A stretch of DNA of 64,000 bases, taken from the NCBI GenBank assembly GCA_958496175.1, contig OY292279.1, positions 1,426,001 through 1,490,000 of the forward strand. The letters are read 5' to 3'. A model generated the notes under the pieces. The model searched no databases and had not been told where the DNA came from. It saw nothing but the letters and a program-made list of their open reading frames with translations. Shown here one piece after another: positions 37,401 through 53,894 of the stretch. The stretch's first letter is position 1. The number at the start of each line of letters is the position of its first letter. The position numbers were made by a program, and so were the translations under genes. The stretch is from Sisyra terminalis. Taxonomy: Eukaryota; Arthropoda; Insecta; Neuroptera; Sisyridae.

Positions 37401-40400
37401 AAGGGGGTCTGTCATTATCTTCATTTAGAGCCAAAAATATATTTATTTCTTCACTCCTATCGCTATAAATAGATAGATTATTAGTGCATGATACAAAATA
37501 TAACATTTTTTCCACTCGAACATCATTTAAAATTGTATTTTCAACCAATTTGATTTGCATGTTTAGCGGATGTCAAAGTTGTTTATGTTTCGCTCTATAG
37601 GCAACCCGGTGAGCATCAAAAAAACAAAATTCGACGATTTGCCCTTTTTGAACATGCCAATATTCAGTACTCTAACTCAAATTTCAGACATTTAAGGATG
37701 ATTTTCTTTATGTCATGTAATGATTGGGATACCAAATGAAAGCTAATTGATTAATCTATTGATTTATATAAAAAAACAGCCAATATGTCTAAACGATGAC
37801 ATTGAAATTTGCTTTTCCGTCAGCAACTACATCCCTTTCTAACATTTAAGGGTGGTTTGCCCCCCTTAATATATTGATTCCGATTATGATTGGGATATCT
37901 ATTGAAAGATAATGAATAACTCTATCGATTGACATCGAATAATTACCAATATCTCCAAGCTATTACTAAGAAAACTGATTTTCCTAAATCGACTTTTAAC
38001 CTCAATAAAATGTTACTTAAATCATGTGAATTCGCGTAAAAAGTAATAAAAAACATTACACTTATATAAAATTGATGGTTTACAGCTAAATTTGACACTT
38101 AAATGTTGATTAAAGGTCTACTTTTCGAGAAATAAGCGTCTAAAGGGGGTCTGTCATTATCTTCATTTAGAGCCAAAAATATATTTATTTCTTCACTCCT
38201 ATCGCTATAAATAGATAGATTATTAGTGCATGATACAAAATATAACATTTTTTCCACTCGAACATCATTTAAAATTGTATTTTCAACCAATTTGATTTGC
38301 ATGTTTAGCGGATGTCAAAGTTGTTTATGTTTCGCTCTATAGGCAACCCGGTGAGCATCAAAAAAACAAAATTCGACGATTTGCCCTTTTTGAACATGCC
38401 AATATTCAGTACTCTAACTCAAATTTCAGACATTTAAGGATGATTTTCTTTATGTCATGTAATGATTGGGATACCAAATGAAAGCTAATTGATTAATCTA
38501 TTGATTTATATAAAAAAACAGCCAATATGTCTAAACGATGACATTGAAATTTGCTTTTCCGTCAGCAACTACATCCCTTTCTAACATTTAAGGGTGGTTT
38601 GCCCCCCTTAATATATTGATTCCGATTATGATTGGGATATCTATTGAAAGATAATGAATAACTCTATCGATTGACATCGAATAATTACCAATATCTCCAA
38701 GCTATTACTAAGAAAACTGATTTTCCTAAATCGACTTTTAACCTCAATAAAATGTTACTTAAATCATGTGAATTCGCGTAAAAAGTAATAAAAAACATTA
38801 CACTTATATAAAATTGATGGTTTACAGCTAAATTTGACACTTAAATGTTGATTAAAGGTCTACTTTTCGAGAAATAAGCGTCTAAAGGGGGTCTGTCATT
38901 ATCTTCATTTAGAGCCAAAAATATATTTATTTCTTCACTCCTATCGCTATAAATAGATAGATTATTAGTGCATGATACAAAATATAACAATTCTTCCACT
39001 CGAACATCATTTAAAATTGTATTTTCAACCAATTTGATTTGCATGTTTAGCGGATGTCAAAGTTGTTTATGTTTCGCTCTATAGGCAACCCGGTGAGCAT
39101 CAAAAAAACAAAATTCGACGATTTGCCCTTTTTGAACATGCCAATATTCAGTACTCTAACTCAAATTTCAGACATTTAAGGATGATTTTCTTTATGTCAT
39201 GTAATGATTGGGATACCAAATGAAAGCTAATTGATTAATCTATTGATTTATATAAAAAAACAGCCAATATGTCTAAACGATGACATTGAAATTTGCTTTT
39301 CCGTCAGCAACTACATCCCTTTCTAACATTTAAGGGTGGTTTGCCCCCCTTAATATATTGATTCCGATTATGATTGGGATATCTATTGAAAGATAATGAA
39401 TAACTCTATCGATTGACATCGAATAATTACCAATATCTCCAAGCTATTACTAAGAAAACTGATTTTCCTAAATCGACTTTTAACCTCAATAAAATGTTAC
39501 TTAAATCATGTGAATTCGCGTAAAAAGTAATAAAAAACATTACACTTATATAAAATTGATGGTTTACAGCTAAATTTGACACTTAAATGTTGATTAAAGG
39601 TCTACTTTTCGAGAAATAAGCGTCTAAAGGGGGTCTGTCATTATCTTCATTTAGAGCCAAAAATATATTTATTTCTTCACTCCTATCGCTATAAATAGAT
39701 AGATTATTAGTGCATGATACAAAATATAACAATTCTTCCACTCGAACATCATTTAAAATTGTATTTTCAACCAATTTGATTTGCATGTTTAGCGGATGTC
39801 AAAGTTGTTTATGTTTCGCTCTATAGGCAACCCGGTGAGCATCAAAAAAACAAAATTCGACGATTTGCCCTTTTTGAACATGCCAATATTCAGTACTCTA
39901 ACTCAAATTTCAGACATTTAAGGATGATTTTCTTTATGTCATGTAATGATTGGGATACCAAATGAAAGCTAATTGATTAATCTATTGATTTATATAAAAA
40001 AACAGCCAATATGTCTAAACGATGACATTGAAATTTGCTTTTCCGTCAGCAACTACATCCCTTTCTAACATTTAAGGGTGGTTTGCCCCCCTTAATATAT
40101 TGATTCCGATTATGATTGGGATATCTATTGAAAGATAATGAATAACTCTATCGATTGACATCGAATAATTACCAATATCTCCAAGCTATTACTAAGAAAA
40201 CTGATTTTCCTAAATCGACTTTTAACCTCAATAAAATGTTACTTAAATCATGTGAATTCGCGTAAAAAGTAATAAAAAACATTACACTTATATAAAATTG
40301 ATGGTTTACAGCTAAATTTGACACTTAAATGTTGATTAAAGGTCTACTTTTCGAGAAATATGCGTCTAAAGGGGGTCTGCCATTATCTTCAATTAGAGCC

Positions 40401-43400
40401 AAAAATATATTTATTTCTTCACTCCTATCGCTATAAATAGATAGATTATTAGTGCATGATACAAAATATAACATTTTTTCCACTCGAACATCATTTAAAA
40501 TTGTATTTTCAACCAATTTGATTTGCATGTTTAGCGGATGTCAAAGTTGTTTATGTTTCGCTCTATAGGCAACCCGGTGAGCATCAAAAAAACAAAATTC
40601 GACGATTTTCCCTTTTTGAACATGCCAATATTCAGTACTCTAACTCAAATTTCAGACATTTAAGGATGATTTTCTTTATGTCATGTAATGATTGGGATAC
40701 CAAATGAAAGCTAATTGATTACTCTATTGATTTATATAAAAAAACAGCCAATATGTCTAAACGATGACATTGAAATTTGCTTTTCCGTCAGCAACTACAT
40801 CCCTTTCTAACATTTAAGGGTGGTTTGCCCCCCTTAATATATTGATTCCGATTATGATTGGGATATCTATTGAAAGATAATGAATAACTCTATCGATTGA
40901 CATCGAATAATTACCAATATCTCCAAGCTATTACTAAGAAAACTGATTTTCCTAAATCGACTTTTAACCTCAATAAAATGTTACTTAAATCATGTGAATT
41001 CGCGTAAAAAGTAATAAAAAACATTACACTTATATAAAATTGATGGTTTACAGCTAAATTTGACACTTAAATGTTGATTAAAGGTCTACTTTTCGAGAAA
41101 TAAGCGTCTAAAGGGGGTCTGTCATTATCTTCATTTAGAGCCAAAAATATATTTATTTCTTCACTCCTATCGCTATAAATAGATAGATTATTAGTGCATG
41201 ATACAAAATATAACAATTCTTCCACTCGAACATCATTTAAAATTGTATTTTCAACCAATTTGATTTGCATGTTTAGCGGATGTCAAAGTTGTTTATGTTT
41301 CGCTCTATAGGCAACCCGGTGAGCATCAAAAAAAACAAAATTCGACGATTTTCCCTTTTTGAACATGCCAATATTCAGTACTCTAACTCAAATTTCAGAC
41401 ATTTAAGGATGATTTTCTTTATGTCATGTAATGATTGGGATACCAAATGAAAGCTAATTGATTACTCTATTGATTTATATAAAAAAACAGCCAATATGTC
41501 TAAACGATGACATTGAAATTTGCTTTTCCGTCAGCAACTACATCCCTTTCTAACATTTAAGGGTGGTTTGCCCCCCTTAATATATTGATTCCGATTATGA
41601 TTGGGATATCTATTGAAAGATAATGAATAACTCTATCGATTGACATCGAATAATTACCAATATCTCCAAGCTATTACTAAGAAAACTGATTTTCCTAAAT
41701 CGACTTTTAACCTCAATAAAATGTTACTTAAATCATGTGAATTCGCGTAAAAAGTAATAAAAAACATTACACTTATATAAAATTGATGGTTTACAGCTAA
41801 ATTTGACACTTAAATGTTGATTAAAGGTCTACTTTTCGAGAAATATGCGTCTAAAGGGGGTCTGCCATTATCTTCAATTAGAGCCAAAAATATATTTATT
41901 TCTTCACTCCTATCGCTATAAATAGATAGATTATTAGTGCATGATACAAAATATAACAATTCTTCCACTCGAACATCATTTAAAATTGTATTTTCAACCA
42001 ATTTGATTTGCATGTTTAGCGGATGTCAAAGTTGTTTATGTTTCGCTCTATAGGCAACCCGGTGAGCATCAAAAAAAACAAAATTCGACGATTTTCCCTT
42101 TTTGAACATGCCAATATTCAGTACTCTAACTCAAATTTCAGACATTTAAGGATGATTTTCTTTATGTCATGTAATGATTGGGATACCAAATGAAAGCTAA
42201 TTGATTACTCTATTGATTTATATAAAAAAACAGCCAATATGTCTAAACGATGACATTGAAATTTGCTTTTCCGTCAGCAACTACATCCCTTTCTAACATT
42301 TAAGGGTGGTTTGCCCCCCTTAATATATTGATTCCGATTATGATTGGGATATCTATTGAAAGATAATGAATAACTCTATCGATTGACATCGAATAATTAC
42401 CAATATCTCCAAGCTATTACTAAGAAAACTGATTTTCCTAAATCGACTTTTAACCTCAATAAAATGTTACTTAAATCATGTGAATTCGCGTAAAAAGTAA
42501 TAAAAAACATTACACTTATATAAAATTGATGGTTTACAGCTAAATTTGACACTTAAATGTTGATTAAAGGTCTACTTTTCGAGAAATATGCGTCTAAAGG
42601 GGGTCTGCCATTATCTTCAATTAGAGCCAAAAATATATTTATTTCTTCACTCCTATCGCTATAAATAGATAGATTATTAGTGCATGATACAAAATATAAC
42701 AATTCTTCCACTCGAACATCATTTAAAATTGTATTTTCAACCAATTTGATTTGCATGTTTAGCGGATGTCAAAGTTGTTTATGTTTCGCTCTATAGGCAA
42801 CCCGGTGAGCATCAAAAAAAACAAAATTCGACGATTTTCCCTTTTTGAACATGCCAATATTCAGTACTCTAACTCAAATTTCAGACATTTAAGGATGATT
42901 TTCTTTATGTCATGTAATGATTGGGATACCAAATGAAAGCTAATTGATTACTCTATTGATTTATATAAAAAAACAGCCAATATGTCTAAACGATGACATT
43001 GAAATTTGCTTTTCCGTCAGCAACTACATCCCTTTCTAACATTTAAGGGTGGTTTGCCCCCCTTAATATATTGATTCCGATTATGATTGGGATATCTATT
43101 GAAAGATAATGAATAACTCTATCGATTGACATCGAATAATTACCAATATCTCCAAGCTATTACTAAGAAAACTGATTTTCCTAAATCGACTTTTAACCTC
43201 AATAAAATGTTACTTAAATCATGTGAATTCGCGTAAAAAGTAATAAAAAACATTACACTTATATAAAATTGATGGTTTACAGCTAAATTTGACACTTAAA
43301 TGTTGATTAAAGGTCTACTTTTCGAGAAATATGCGTCTAAAGGGGGTCTGCCATTATCTTCAATTAGAGCCAAAAATATATTTATTTCTTCACTCCTATC

Positions 43401-46400
43401 GCTATAAATAGATAGATTATTAGTGCATGATACAAAATATAACAATTCTTCCACTCGAACATCATTTAAAATTGTATTTTCAACCAATTTGATTTGCATG
43501 TTTAGCGGATGTCAAAGTTGTTTATGTTTCGCTCTATAGGCAACCCGGTGAGCATCAAAAAAAACAAAATTCGACGATTTTCCCTTTTTGAACATGCCAA
43601 TATTCAGTACTCTAACTCAAATTTCAGACATTTAAGGATGATTTTCTTTATGTCATGTAATGATTGGGATACCAAATGAAAGCTAATTGATTACTCTATT
43701 GATTTATATAAAAAAACAGCCAATATGTCTAAACGATGACATTGAAATTTGCTTTTCCGTCAGCAACTACATCCCTTTCTAACATTTAAGGGTGGTTTGC
43801 CCCCCTTAATATATTGATTCCGATTATGATTGGGATATCTATTGAAAGATAATGAATAACTCTATCGATTGACATCGAATAATTACCAATATCTCCAAGC
43901 TATTACTAAGAAAACTGATTTTCCTAAATCGACTTTTAACCTCAATAAAATGTTACTTAAATCATGTGAATTCGCGTAAAAAGTAATAAAAAACATTACA
44001 CTTATATAAAATTGATGGTTTACAGCTAAATTTGACACTTAAATGTTGATTAAAGGTCTACTTTTCGAGAAATATGCGTCTAAAGGGGGTCTGCCATTAT
44101 CTTCAATTAGAGCCAAAAATATATTTATTTCTTCACTCCTATCGCTATAAATAGATAGATTATTAGTGCATGATACAAAATATAACAATTCTTCCACTCG
44201 AACATCATTTAAAATTGTATTTTCAACCAATTTGATTTGCATGTTTAGCGGATGTCAAAGTTGTTTATGTTTCGCTCTATAGGCAACCCGGTGAGCATCA
44301 AAAAAAACAAAATTCGACGATTTTCCCTTTTTGAACATGCCAATATTCAGTACTCTAACTCAAATTTCAGACATTTAAGGATGATTTTCTTTATGTCATG
44401 TAATGATTGGGATACCAAATGAAAGCTAATTGATTACTCTATTGATTTATATAAAAAAACAGCCAATATGTCTAAACGATGACATTGAAATTTGCTTTTC
44501 CGTCAGCAACTACATCCCTTTCTAACATTTAAGGGTGGTTTGCCCCCCTTAATATATTGATTCCGATTATGATTGGGATATCTATTGAAAGATAATGAAT
44601 AACTCTATCGATTGACATCGAATAATTACCAATATCTCCAAGCTATTACTAAGAAAACTGATTTTCCTAAATCGACTTTTAACCTCAATAAAATGTTACT
44701 TAAATCATGTGAATTCGCGTAAAAAGTAATAAAAAACATTACACTTATATAAAATTGATGGTTTACAGCTAAATTTGACACTTAAATGTTGATTAAAGGT
44801 CTACTTTTCGAGAAATATGCGTCTAAAGGGGGTCTGCCATTATCTTCAATTAGAGCCAAAAATATATTTATTTCTTCACTCCTATCGCTATAAATAGATA
44901 GATTATTAGTGCATGATACAAAATATAACATTTTTTCCACTCGAACATCATTTAAAATTGTATTTTCAACCAATTTGATTTGCATGTTTAGCGGATGTCA
45001 AAGTTGTTTATGTTTCGCTCTATAGGCAACCCGGTGAGCATCAAAAAAACAAAATTCGACGATTTGCCCTTTTTGAACATGCCAATATTCAGTACTCTAA
45101 CTCAAATTTCAGACATTTAAGGATGATTTTCTTTATGTCATGTAATGATTGGGATACCAAATGAAAGCTAATTGATTAATCTATTGATTTATATAAAAAA
45201 ACAGCCAATATGTCTAAACGATGACATTGAAATTTGCTTTTCCGTCAGCAACTACATCCCTTTCTAACATTTAAGGGTGGTTTGCCCCCCTTAATATATT
45301 GATTCCGATTATGATTGGGATATCTATTGAAAGATAATGAATAACTCTATCGATTGACATCGAATAATTACCAATATCTCCAAGCTATTACTAAGAAAAC
45401 TGATTTTCCTAAATCGACTTTTAACCTCAATAAAATGTTACTTAAATCATGTGAATTCGCGTAAAAAGTAATAAAAAACATTACACTTATATAAAATTGA
45501 TGGTTTACAGCTAAATTTGACACTTAAATGTTGATTAAAGGTCTACTTTTCGAGAAATAAGCGTCTAAAGGGGGTCTGTCATTATCTTCATTTAGAGCCA
45601 AAAATATATTTATTTCTTCACTCCTATCGCTATAAATAGATAGATTATTAGTGCATGATACAAAATATAACATTTTTTCCACTCGAACATCATTTAAAAT
45701 TGTATTTTCAACCAATTTGATTTGCATGTTTAGCGGATGTCAAAGTTGTTTATGTTTCGCTCTATAGGCAACCCGGTGAGCATCAAAAAAACAAAATTCG
45801 ACGATTTGCCCTTTTTGAACATGCCAATATTCAGTACTCTAACTCAAATTTCAGACATTTAAGGATGATTTTCTTTATGTCATGTAATGATTGGGATACC
45901 AAATGAAAGCTAATTGATTAATCTATTGATTTATATAAAAAAACAGCCAATATGTCTAAACGATGACATTGAAATTTGCTTTTCCGTCAGCAACTACATC
46001 CCTTTCTAACATTTAAGGGTGGTTTGCCCCCCTTAATATATTGATTCCGATTATGATTGGGATATCTATTGAAAGATAATGAATAACTCTATCGATTGAC
46101 ATCGAATAATTACCAATATCTCCAAGCTATTACTAAGAAAACTGATTTTCCTAAATCGACTTTTAACCTCAATAAAATGTTACTTAAATCATGTGAATTC
46201 GCGTAAAAAGTAATAAAAAACATTACACTTATATAAAATTGATGGTTTACAGCTAAATTTGACACTTAAATGTTGATTAAAGGTCTACTTTTCGAGAAAT
46301 AAGCGTCTAAAGGGGGTCTGTCATTATCTTCATTTAGAGCCAAAAATATATTTATTTCTTCACTCCTATCGCTATAAATAGATAGATTATTAGTGCATGA

Positions 46401-49400
46401 TACAAAATATAACATTTTTTCCACTCGAACATCATTTAAAATTGTATTTTCAACCAATTTGATTTGCATGTTTAGCGGATGTCAAAGTTGTTTATGTTTC
46501 GCTCTATAGGCAACCCGGTGAGCATCAAAAAAACAAAATTCGACGATTTGCCCTTTTTGAACATGCCAATATTCAGTACTCTAACTCAAATTTCAGACAT
46601 TTAAGGATGATTTTCTTTATGTCATGTAATGATTGGGATACCAAATGAAAGCTAATTGATTAATCTATTGATTTATATAAAAAAACAGCCAATATGTCTA
46701 AACGATGACATTGAAATTTGCTTTTCCGTCAGCAACTACATCCCTTTCTAACATTTAAGGGTGGTTTGCCCCCCTTAATATATTGATTCCGATTATGATT
46801 GGGATATCTATTGAAAGATAATGAATAACTCTATCGATTGACATCGAATAATTACCAATATCTCCAAGCTATTACTAAGAAAACTGATTTTCCTAAATCG
46901 ACTTTTAACCTCAATAAAATGTTACTTAAATCATGTGAATTCGCGTAAAAAGTAATAAAAAACATTACACTTATATAAAATTGATGGTTTACAGCTAAAT
47001 TTGACACTTAAATGTTGATTAAAGGTCTACTTTTCGAGAAATAAGCGTCTAAAGGGGGTCTGTCATTATCTTCATTTAGAGCCAAAAATATATTTATTTC
47101 TTCACTCCTATCGCTATAAATAGATAGATTATTAGTGCATGATACAAAATATAACAATTCTTCCACTCGAACATCATTTAAAATTGTATTTTCAACCAAT
47201 TTGATTTGCATGTTTAGCGGATGTCAAAGTTGTTTATGTTTCGCTCTATAGGCAACCCGGTGAGCATCAAAAAAACAAAATTCGACGATTTGCCCTTTTT
47301 GAACATGCCAATATTCAGTACTCTAACTCAAATTTCAGACATTTAAGGATGATTTTCTTTATGTCATGTAATGATTGGGATACCAAATGAAAGCTAATTG
47401 ATTAATCTATTGATTTATATAAAAAAACAGCCAATATGTCTAAACGATGACATTGAAATTTGCTTTTCCGTCAGCAACTACATCCCTTTCTAACATTTAA
47501 GGGTGGTTTGCCCCCCTTAATATATTGATTCCGATTATGATTGGGATATCTATTGAAAGATAATGAATAACTCTATCGATTGACATCGAATAATTACCAA
47601 TATCTCCAAGCTATTACTAAGAAAACTGATTTTCCTAAATCGACTTTTAACCTCAATAAAATGTTACTTAAATCATGTGAATTCGCGTAAAAAGTAATAA
47701 AAAACATTACACTTATATAAAATTGATGGTTTACAGCTAAATTTGACACTTAAATGTTGATTAAAGGTCTACTTTTCGAGAAATAAGCGTCTAAAGGGGG
47801 TCTGTCATTATCTTCATTTAGAGCCAAAAATATATTTATTTCTTCACTCCTATCGCTATAAATAGATAGATTATTAGTGCATGATACAAAATATAACAAT
47901 TCTTCCACTCGAACATCATTTAAAATTGTATTTTCAACCAATTTGATTTGCATGTTTAGCGGATGTCAAAGTTGTTTATGTTTCGCTCTATAGGCAACCC
48001 GGTGAGCATCAAAAAAACAAAATTCGACGATTTGCCCTTTTTGAACATGCCAATATTCAGTACTCTAACTCAAATTTCAGACATTTAAGGATGATTTTCT
48101 TTATGTCATGTAATGATTGGGATACCAAATGAAAGCTAATTGATTAATCTATTGATTTATATAAAAAAACAGCCAATATGTCTAAACGATGACATTGAAA
48201 TTTGCTTTTCCGTCAGCAACTACATCCCTTTCTAACATTTAAGGGTGGTTTGCCCCCCTTAATATATTGATTCCGATTATGATTGGGATATCTATTGAAA
48301 GATAATGAATAACTCTATCGATTGACATCGAATAATTACCAATATCTCCAAGCTATTACTAAGAAAACTGATTTTCCTAAATCGACTTTTAACCTCAATA
48401 AAATGTTACTTAAATCATGTGAATTCGCGTAAAAAGTAATAAAAAACATTACACTTATATAAAATTGATGGTTTACAGCTAAATTTGACACTTAAATGTT
48501 GATTAAAGGTCTACTTTTCGAGAAATAAGCGTCTAAAGGGGGTCTGTCATTATCTTCATTTAGAGCCAAAAATATATTTATTTCTTCACTCCTATCGCTA
48601 TAAATAGATAGATTATTAGTGCATGATACAAAATATAACAATTCTTCCACTCGAACATCATTTAAAATTGTATTTTCAACCAATTTGATTTGCATGTTTA
48701 GCGGATGTCAAAGTTGTTTATGTTTCGCTCTATAGGCAACCCGGTGAGCATCAAAAAAACAAAATTCGACGATTTGCCCTTTTTGAACATGCCAATATTC
48801 AGTACTCTAACTCAAATTTCAGACATTTAAGGATGATTTTCTTTATGTCATGTAATGATTGGGATACCAAATGAAAGCTAATTGATTACTCTATTGATTT
48901 ATATAAAAAAACAGCCAATATGTCTAAACGATGACATTGAAATTTGCTTTTCCGTCAGCAACTACATCCCTTTCTAACATTTAAGGGTGGTTTGCCCCCC
49001 TTAATATATTGATTCCGATTATGATTGGGATATCTATTGAAAGATAATGAATAACTCTATCGATTGACATCGAATAATTACCAATATCTCCAAGCTATTA
49101 CTAAGAAAACTGATTTTCCTAAATCGACTTTTAACCTCAATAAAATGTTACTTAAATCATGTGAATTCGCGTAAAAAGTAATAAAAAACATTACACTTAT
49201 ATAAAATTGATGGTTTACAGCTAAATTTGACACTTAAATGTTGATTAAAGGTCTACTTTTCGAGAAATATGCGTCTAAAGGGGGTCTGCCATTATCTTCA
49301 ATTAGAGCCAAAAATATATTTATTTCTTCACTCCTATCGCTATAAATAGATAGATTATTAGTGCATGATACAAAATATAACAATTCTTCCACTCGAACAT

Positions 49401-52400
49401 CATTTAAAATTGTATTTTCAACCAATTTGATTTGCATGTTTAGCGGATGTCAAAGTTGTTTATGTTTCGCTCTATAGGCAACCCGGTGAGCATCAAAAAA
49501 AACAAAATTCGACGATTTTCCCTTTTTGAACATGCCAATATTCAGTACTCTAACTCAAATTTCAGACATTTAAGGATGATTTTCTTTATGTCATGTAATG
49601 ATTGGGATACCAAATGAAAGCTAATTGATTACTCTATTGATTTATATAAAAAAACAGCCAATATGTCTAAACGATGACATTGAAATTTGCTTTTCCGTCA
49701 GCAACTACATCCCTTTCTAACATTTAAGGGTGGTTTGCCCCCCTTAATATATTGATTCCGATTATGATTGGGATATCTATTGAAAGATAATGAATAACTC
49801 TATCGATTGACATCGAATAATTACCAATATCTCCAAGCTATTACTAAGAAAACTGATTTTCCTAAATCGACTTTTAACCTCAATAAAATGTTACTTAAAT
49901 CATGTGAATTCGCGTAAAAAGTAATAAAAAACATTACACTTATATAAAATTGATGGTTTACAGCTAAATTTGACACTTAAATGTTGATTAAAGGTCTACT
50001 TTTCGAGAAATATGCGTCTAAAGGGGGTCTGCCATTATCTTCAATTAGAGCCAAAAATATATTTATTTCTTCACTCCTATCGCTATAAATAGATAGATTA
50101 TTAGTGCATGATACAAAATATAACAATTCTTCCACTCGAACATCATTTAAAATTGTATTTTCAACCAATTTGATTTGCATGTTTAGCGGATGTCAAAGTT
50201 GTTTATGTTTCGCTCTATAGGCAACCCGGTGAGCATCAAAAAAAACAAAATTCGACGATTTTCCCTTTTTGAACATGCCAATATTCAGTACTCTAACTCA
50301 AATTTCAGACATTTAAGGATGATTTTCTTTATGTCATGTAATGATTGGGATACCAAATGAAAGCTAATTGATTACTCTATTGATTTATATAAAAAAACAG
50401 CCAATATGTCTAAACGATGACATTGAAATTTGCTTTTCCGTCAGCAACTACATCCCTTTCTAACATTTAAGGGTGGTTTGCCCCCCTTAATATATTGATT
50501 CCGATTATGATTGGGATATCTATTGAAAGATAATGAATAACTCTATCGATTGACATCGAATAATTACCAATATCTCCAAGCTATTACTAAGAAAACTGAT
50601 TTTCCTAAATCGACTTTTAACCTCAATAAAATGTTACTTAAATCATGTGAATTCGCGTAAAAAGTAATAAAAAACATTACACTTATATAAAATTGATGGT
50701 TTACAGCTAAATTTGACACTTAAATGTTGATTAAAGGTCTACTTTTCGAGAAATATGCGTCTAAAGGGGGTCTGCCATTATCTTCAATTAGAGCCAAAAA
50801 TATATTTATTTCTTCACTCCTATCGCTATAAATAGATAGATTATTAGTGCATGATACAAAATATAACAATTCTTCCACTCGAACATCATTTAAAATTGTA
50901 TTTTCAACCAATTTGATTTGCATGTTTAGCGGATGTCAAAGTTGTTTATGTTTCGCTCTATAGGCAACCCGGTGAGCATCAAAAAAAACAAAATTCGACG
51001 ATTTTCCCTTTTTGAACATGCCAATATTCAGTACTCTAACTCAAATTTCAGACATTTAAGGATGATTTTCTTTATGTCATGTAATGATTGGGATACCAAA
51101 TGAAAGCTAATTGATTACTCTATTGATTTATATAAAAAAACAGCCAATATGTCTAAACGATGACATTGAAATTTGCTTTTCCGTCAGCAACTACATCCCT
51201 TTCTAACATTTAAGGGTGGTTTGCCCCCCTTAATATATTGATTCCGATTATGATTGGGATATCTATTGAAAGATAATGAATAACTCTATCGATTGACATC
51301 GAATAATTACCAATATCTCCAAGCTATTACTAAGAAAACTGATTTTCCTAAATCGACTTTTAACCTCAATAAAATGTTACTTAAATCATGTGAATTCGCG
51401 TAAAAAGTAATAAAAAACATTACACTTATATAAAATTGATGGTTTACAGCTAAATTTGACACTTAAATGTTGATTAAAGGTCTACTTTTCGAGAAATATG
51501 CGTCTAAAGGGGGTCTGCCATTATCTTCAATTAGAGCCAAAAATATATTTATTTCTTCACTCCTATCGCTATAAATAGATAGATTATTAGTGCATGATAC
51601 AAAATATAACAATTCTTCCACTCGAACATCATTTAAAATTGTATTTTCAACCAATTTGATTTGCATGTTTAGCGGATGTCAAAGTTGTTTATGTTTCGCT
51701 CTATAGGCAACCCGGTGAGCATCAAAAAAAACAAAATTCGACGATTTTCCCTTTTTGAACATGCCAATATTCAGTACTCTAACTCAAATTTCAGACATTT
51801 AAGGATGATTTTCTTTATGTCATGTAATGATTGGGATACCAAATGAAAGCTAATTGATTACTCTATTGATTTATATAAAAAAACAGCCAATATGTCTAAA
51901 CGATGACATTGAAATTTGCTTTTCCGTCAGCAACTACATCCCTTTCTAACATTTAAGGGTGGTTTGCCCCCCTTAATATATTGATTCCGATTATGATTGG
52001 GATATCTATTGAAAGATAATGAATAACTCTATCGATTGACATCGAATAATTACCAATATCTCCAAGCTATTACTAAGAAAACTGATTTTCCTAAATCGAC
52101 TTTTAACCTCAATAAAATGTTACTTAAATCATGTGAATTCGCGTAAAAAGTAATAAAAAACATTACACTTATATAAAATTGATGGTTTACAGCTAAATTT
52201 GACACTTAAATGTTGATTAAAGGTCTACTTTTCGAGAAATAAGCGTCTAAAGGGGGTCTGTCATTATCTTCATTTAGAGCCAAAAATATATTTATTTCTT
52301 CACTCCTATCGCTATAAATAGATAGATTATTAGTGCATGATACAAAATATAACAATTCTTCCACTCGAACATCATTTAAAATTGTATTTTCAACCAATTT

Positions 52401-53894
52401 GATTTGCATGTTTAGCGGATGTCAAAGTTGTTTATGTTTCGCTCTATAGGCAACCCGGTGAGCATCAAAAAAAACAAAATTCGACGATTTTCCCTTTTTG
52501 AACATGCCAATATTCAGTACTCTAACTCAAATTTCAGACATTTAAGGATGATTTTCTTTATGTCATGTAATGATTGGGATACCAAATGAAAGCTAATTGA
52601 TTACTCTATTGATTTATATAAAAAAACAGCCAATATGTCTAAACGATGACATTGAAATTTGCTTTTCCGTCAGCAACTACATCCCTTTCTAACATTTAAG
52701 GGTGGTTTGCCCCCCTTAATATATTGATTCCGATTATGATTGGGATATCTATTGAAAGATAATGAATAACTCTATCGATTGACATCGAATAATTACCAAT
52801 ATCTCCAAGCTATTACTAAGAAAACTGATTTTCCTAAATCGACTTTTAACCTCAATAAAATGTTACTTAAATCATGTGAATTCGCGTAAAAAGTAATAAA
52901 AAACATTACACTTATATAAAATTGATGGTTTACAGCTAAATTTGACACTTAAATGTTGATTAAAGGTCTACTTTTCGAGAAATATGCGTCTAAAGGGGGT
53001 CTGCCATTATCTTCAATTAGAGCCAAAAATATATTTATTTCTTCACTCCTATCGCTATAAATAGATAGATTATTAGTGCATGATACAAAATATAACATTT
53101 TTTCCACTCGAACATCATTTAAAATTGTATTTTCAACCAATTTGATTTGCATGTTTAGCGGATGTCAAAGTTGTTTATGTTTCGCTCTATAGGCAACCCG
53201 GTGAGCATCAAAAAAACAAAATTCGACGATTTGCCCTTTTTGAACATGCCAATATTCAGTACTCTAACTCAAATTTCAGACATTTAAGGATGATTTTCTT
53301 TATGTCATGTAATGATTGGGATACCAAATGAAAGCTAATTGATTAATCTATTGATTTATATAAAAAAACAGCCAATATGTCTAAACGATGACATTGAAAT
53401 TTGCTTTTCCGTCAGCAACTACATCCCTTTCTAACATTTAAGGGTGGTTTGCCCCCCTTAATATATTGATTCCGATTATGATTGGGATATCTATTGAAAG
53501 ATAATGAATAACTCTATCGATTGACATCGAATAATTACCAATATCTCCAAGCTATTACTAAGAAAACTGATTTTCCTAAATCGACTTTTAACCTCAATAA
53601 AATGTTACTTAAATCATGTGAATTCGCGTAAAAAGTAATAAAAAACATTACACTTATATAAAATTGATGGTTTACAGCTAAATTTGACACTTAAATGTTG
53701 ATTAAAGGTCTACTTTTCGAGAAATAAGCGTCTAAAGGGGGTCTGTCATTATCTTCATTTAGAGCCAAAAATATATTTATTTCTTCACTCCTATCGCTAT
53801 AAATAGATAGATTATTAGTGCATGATACAAAATATAACATTTTTTCCACTCGAACATCATTTAAAATTGTATTTTCAACCAATTTGATTTGCAT
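31417..53894 (-). other. Recurrent 67-codon open frame, one per unit, 31 copies
   Basis: Each unit has one minus-strand frame beginning MQIKLVENTILNDVRVE and ending RPLINI. Units differ at a few sites only: E-E-L-L versus E-K-M-L around residue 18, N versus I near residue 46, D versus G near residue 49. Most of these are amino-acid changing, while only one linked silent change (GCT/GCA) was noted. This gives no sign of protein-level constraint, so the frame is best explained by array homogenisation. There is no signal peptide or known motif. Confidence 0.6.
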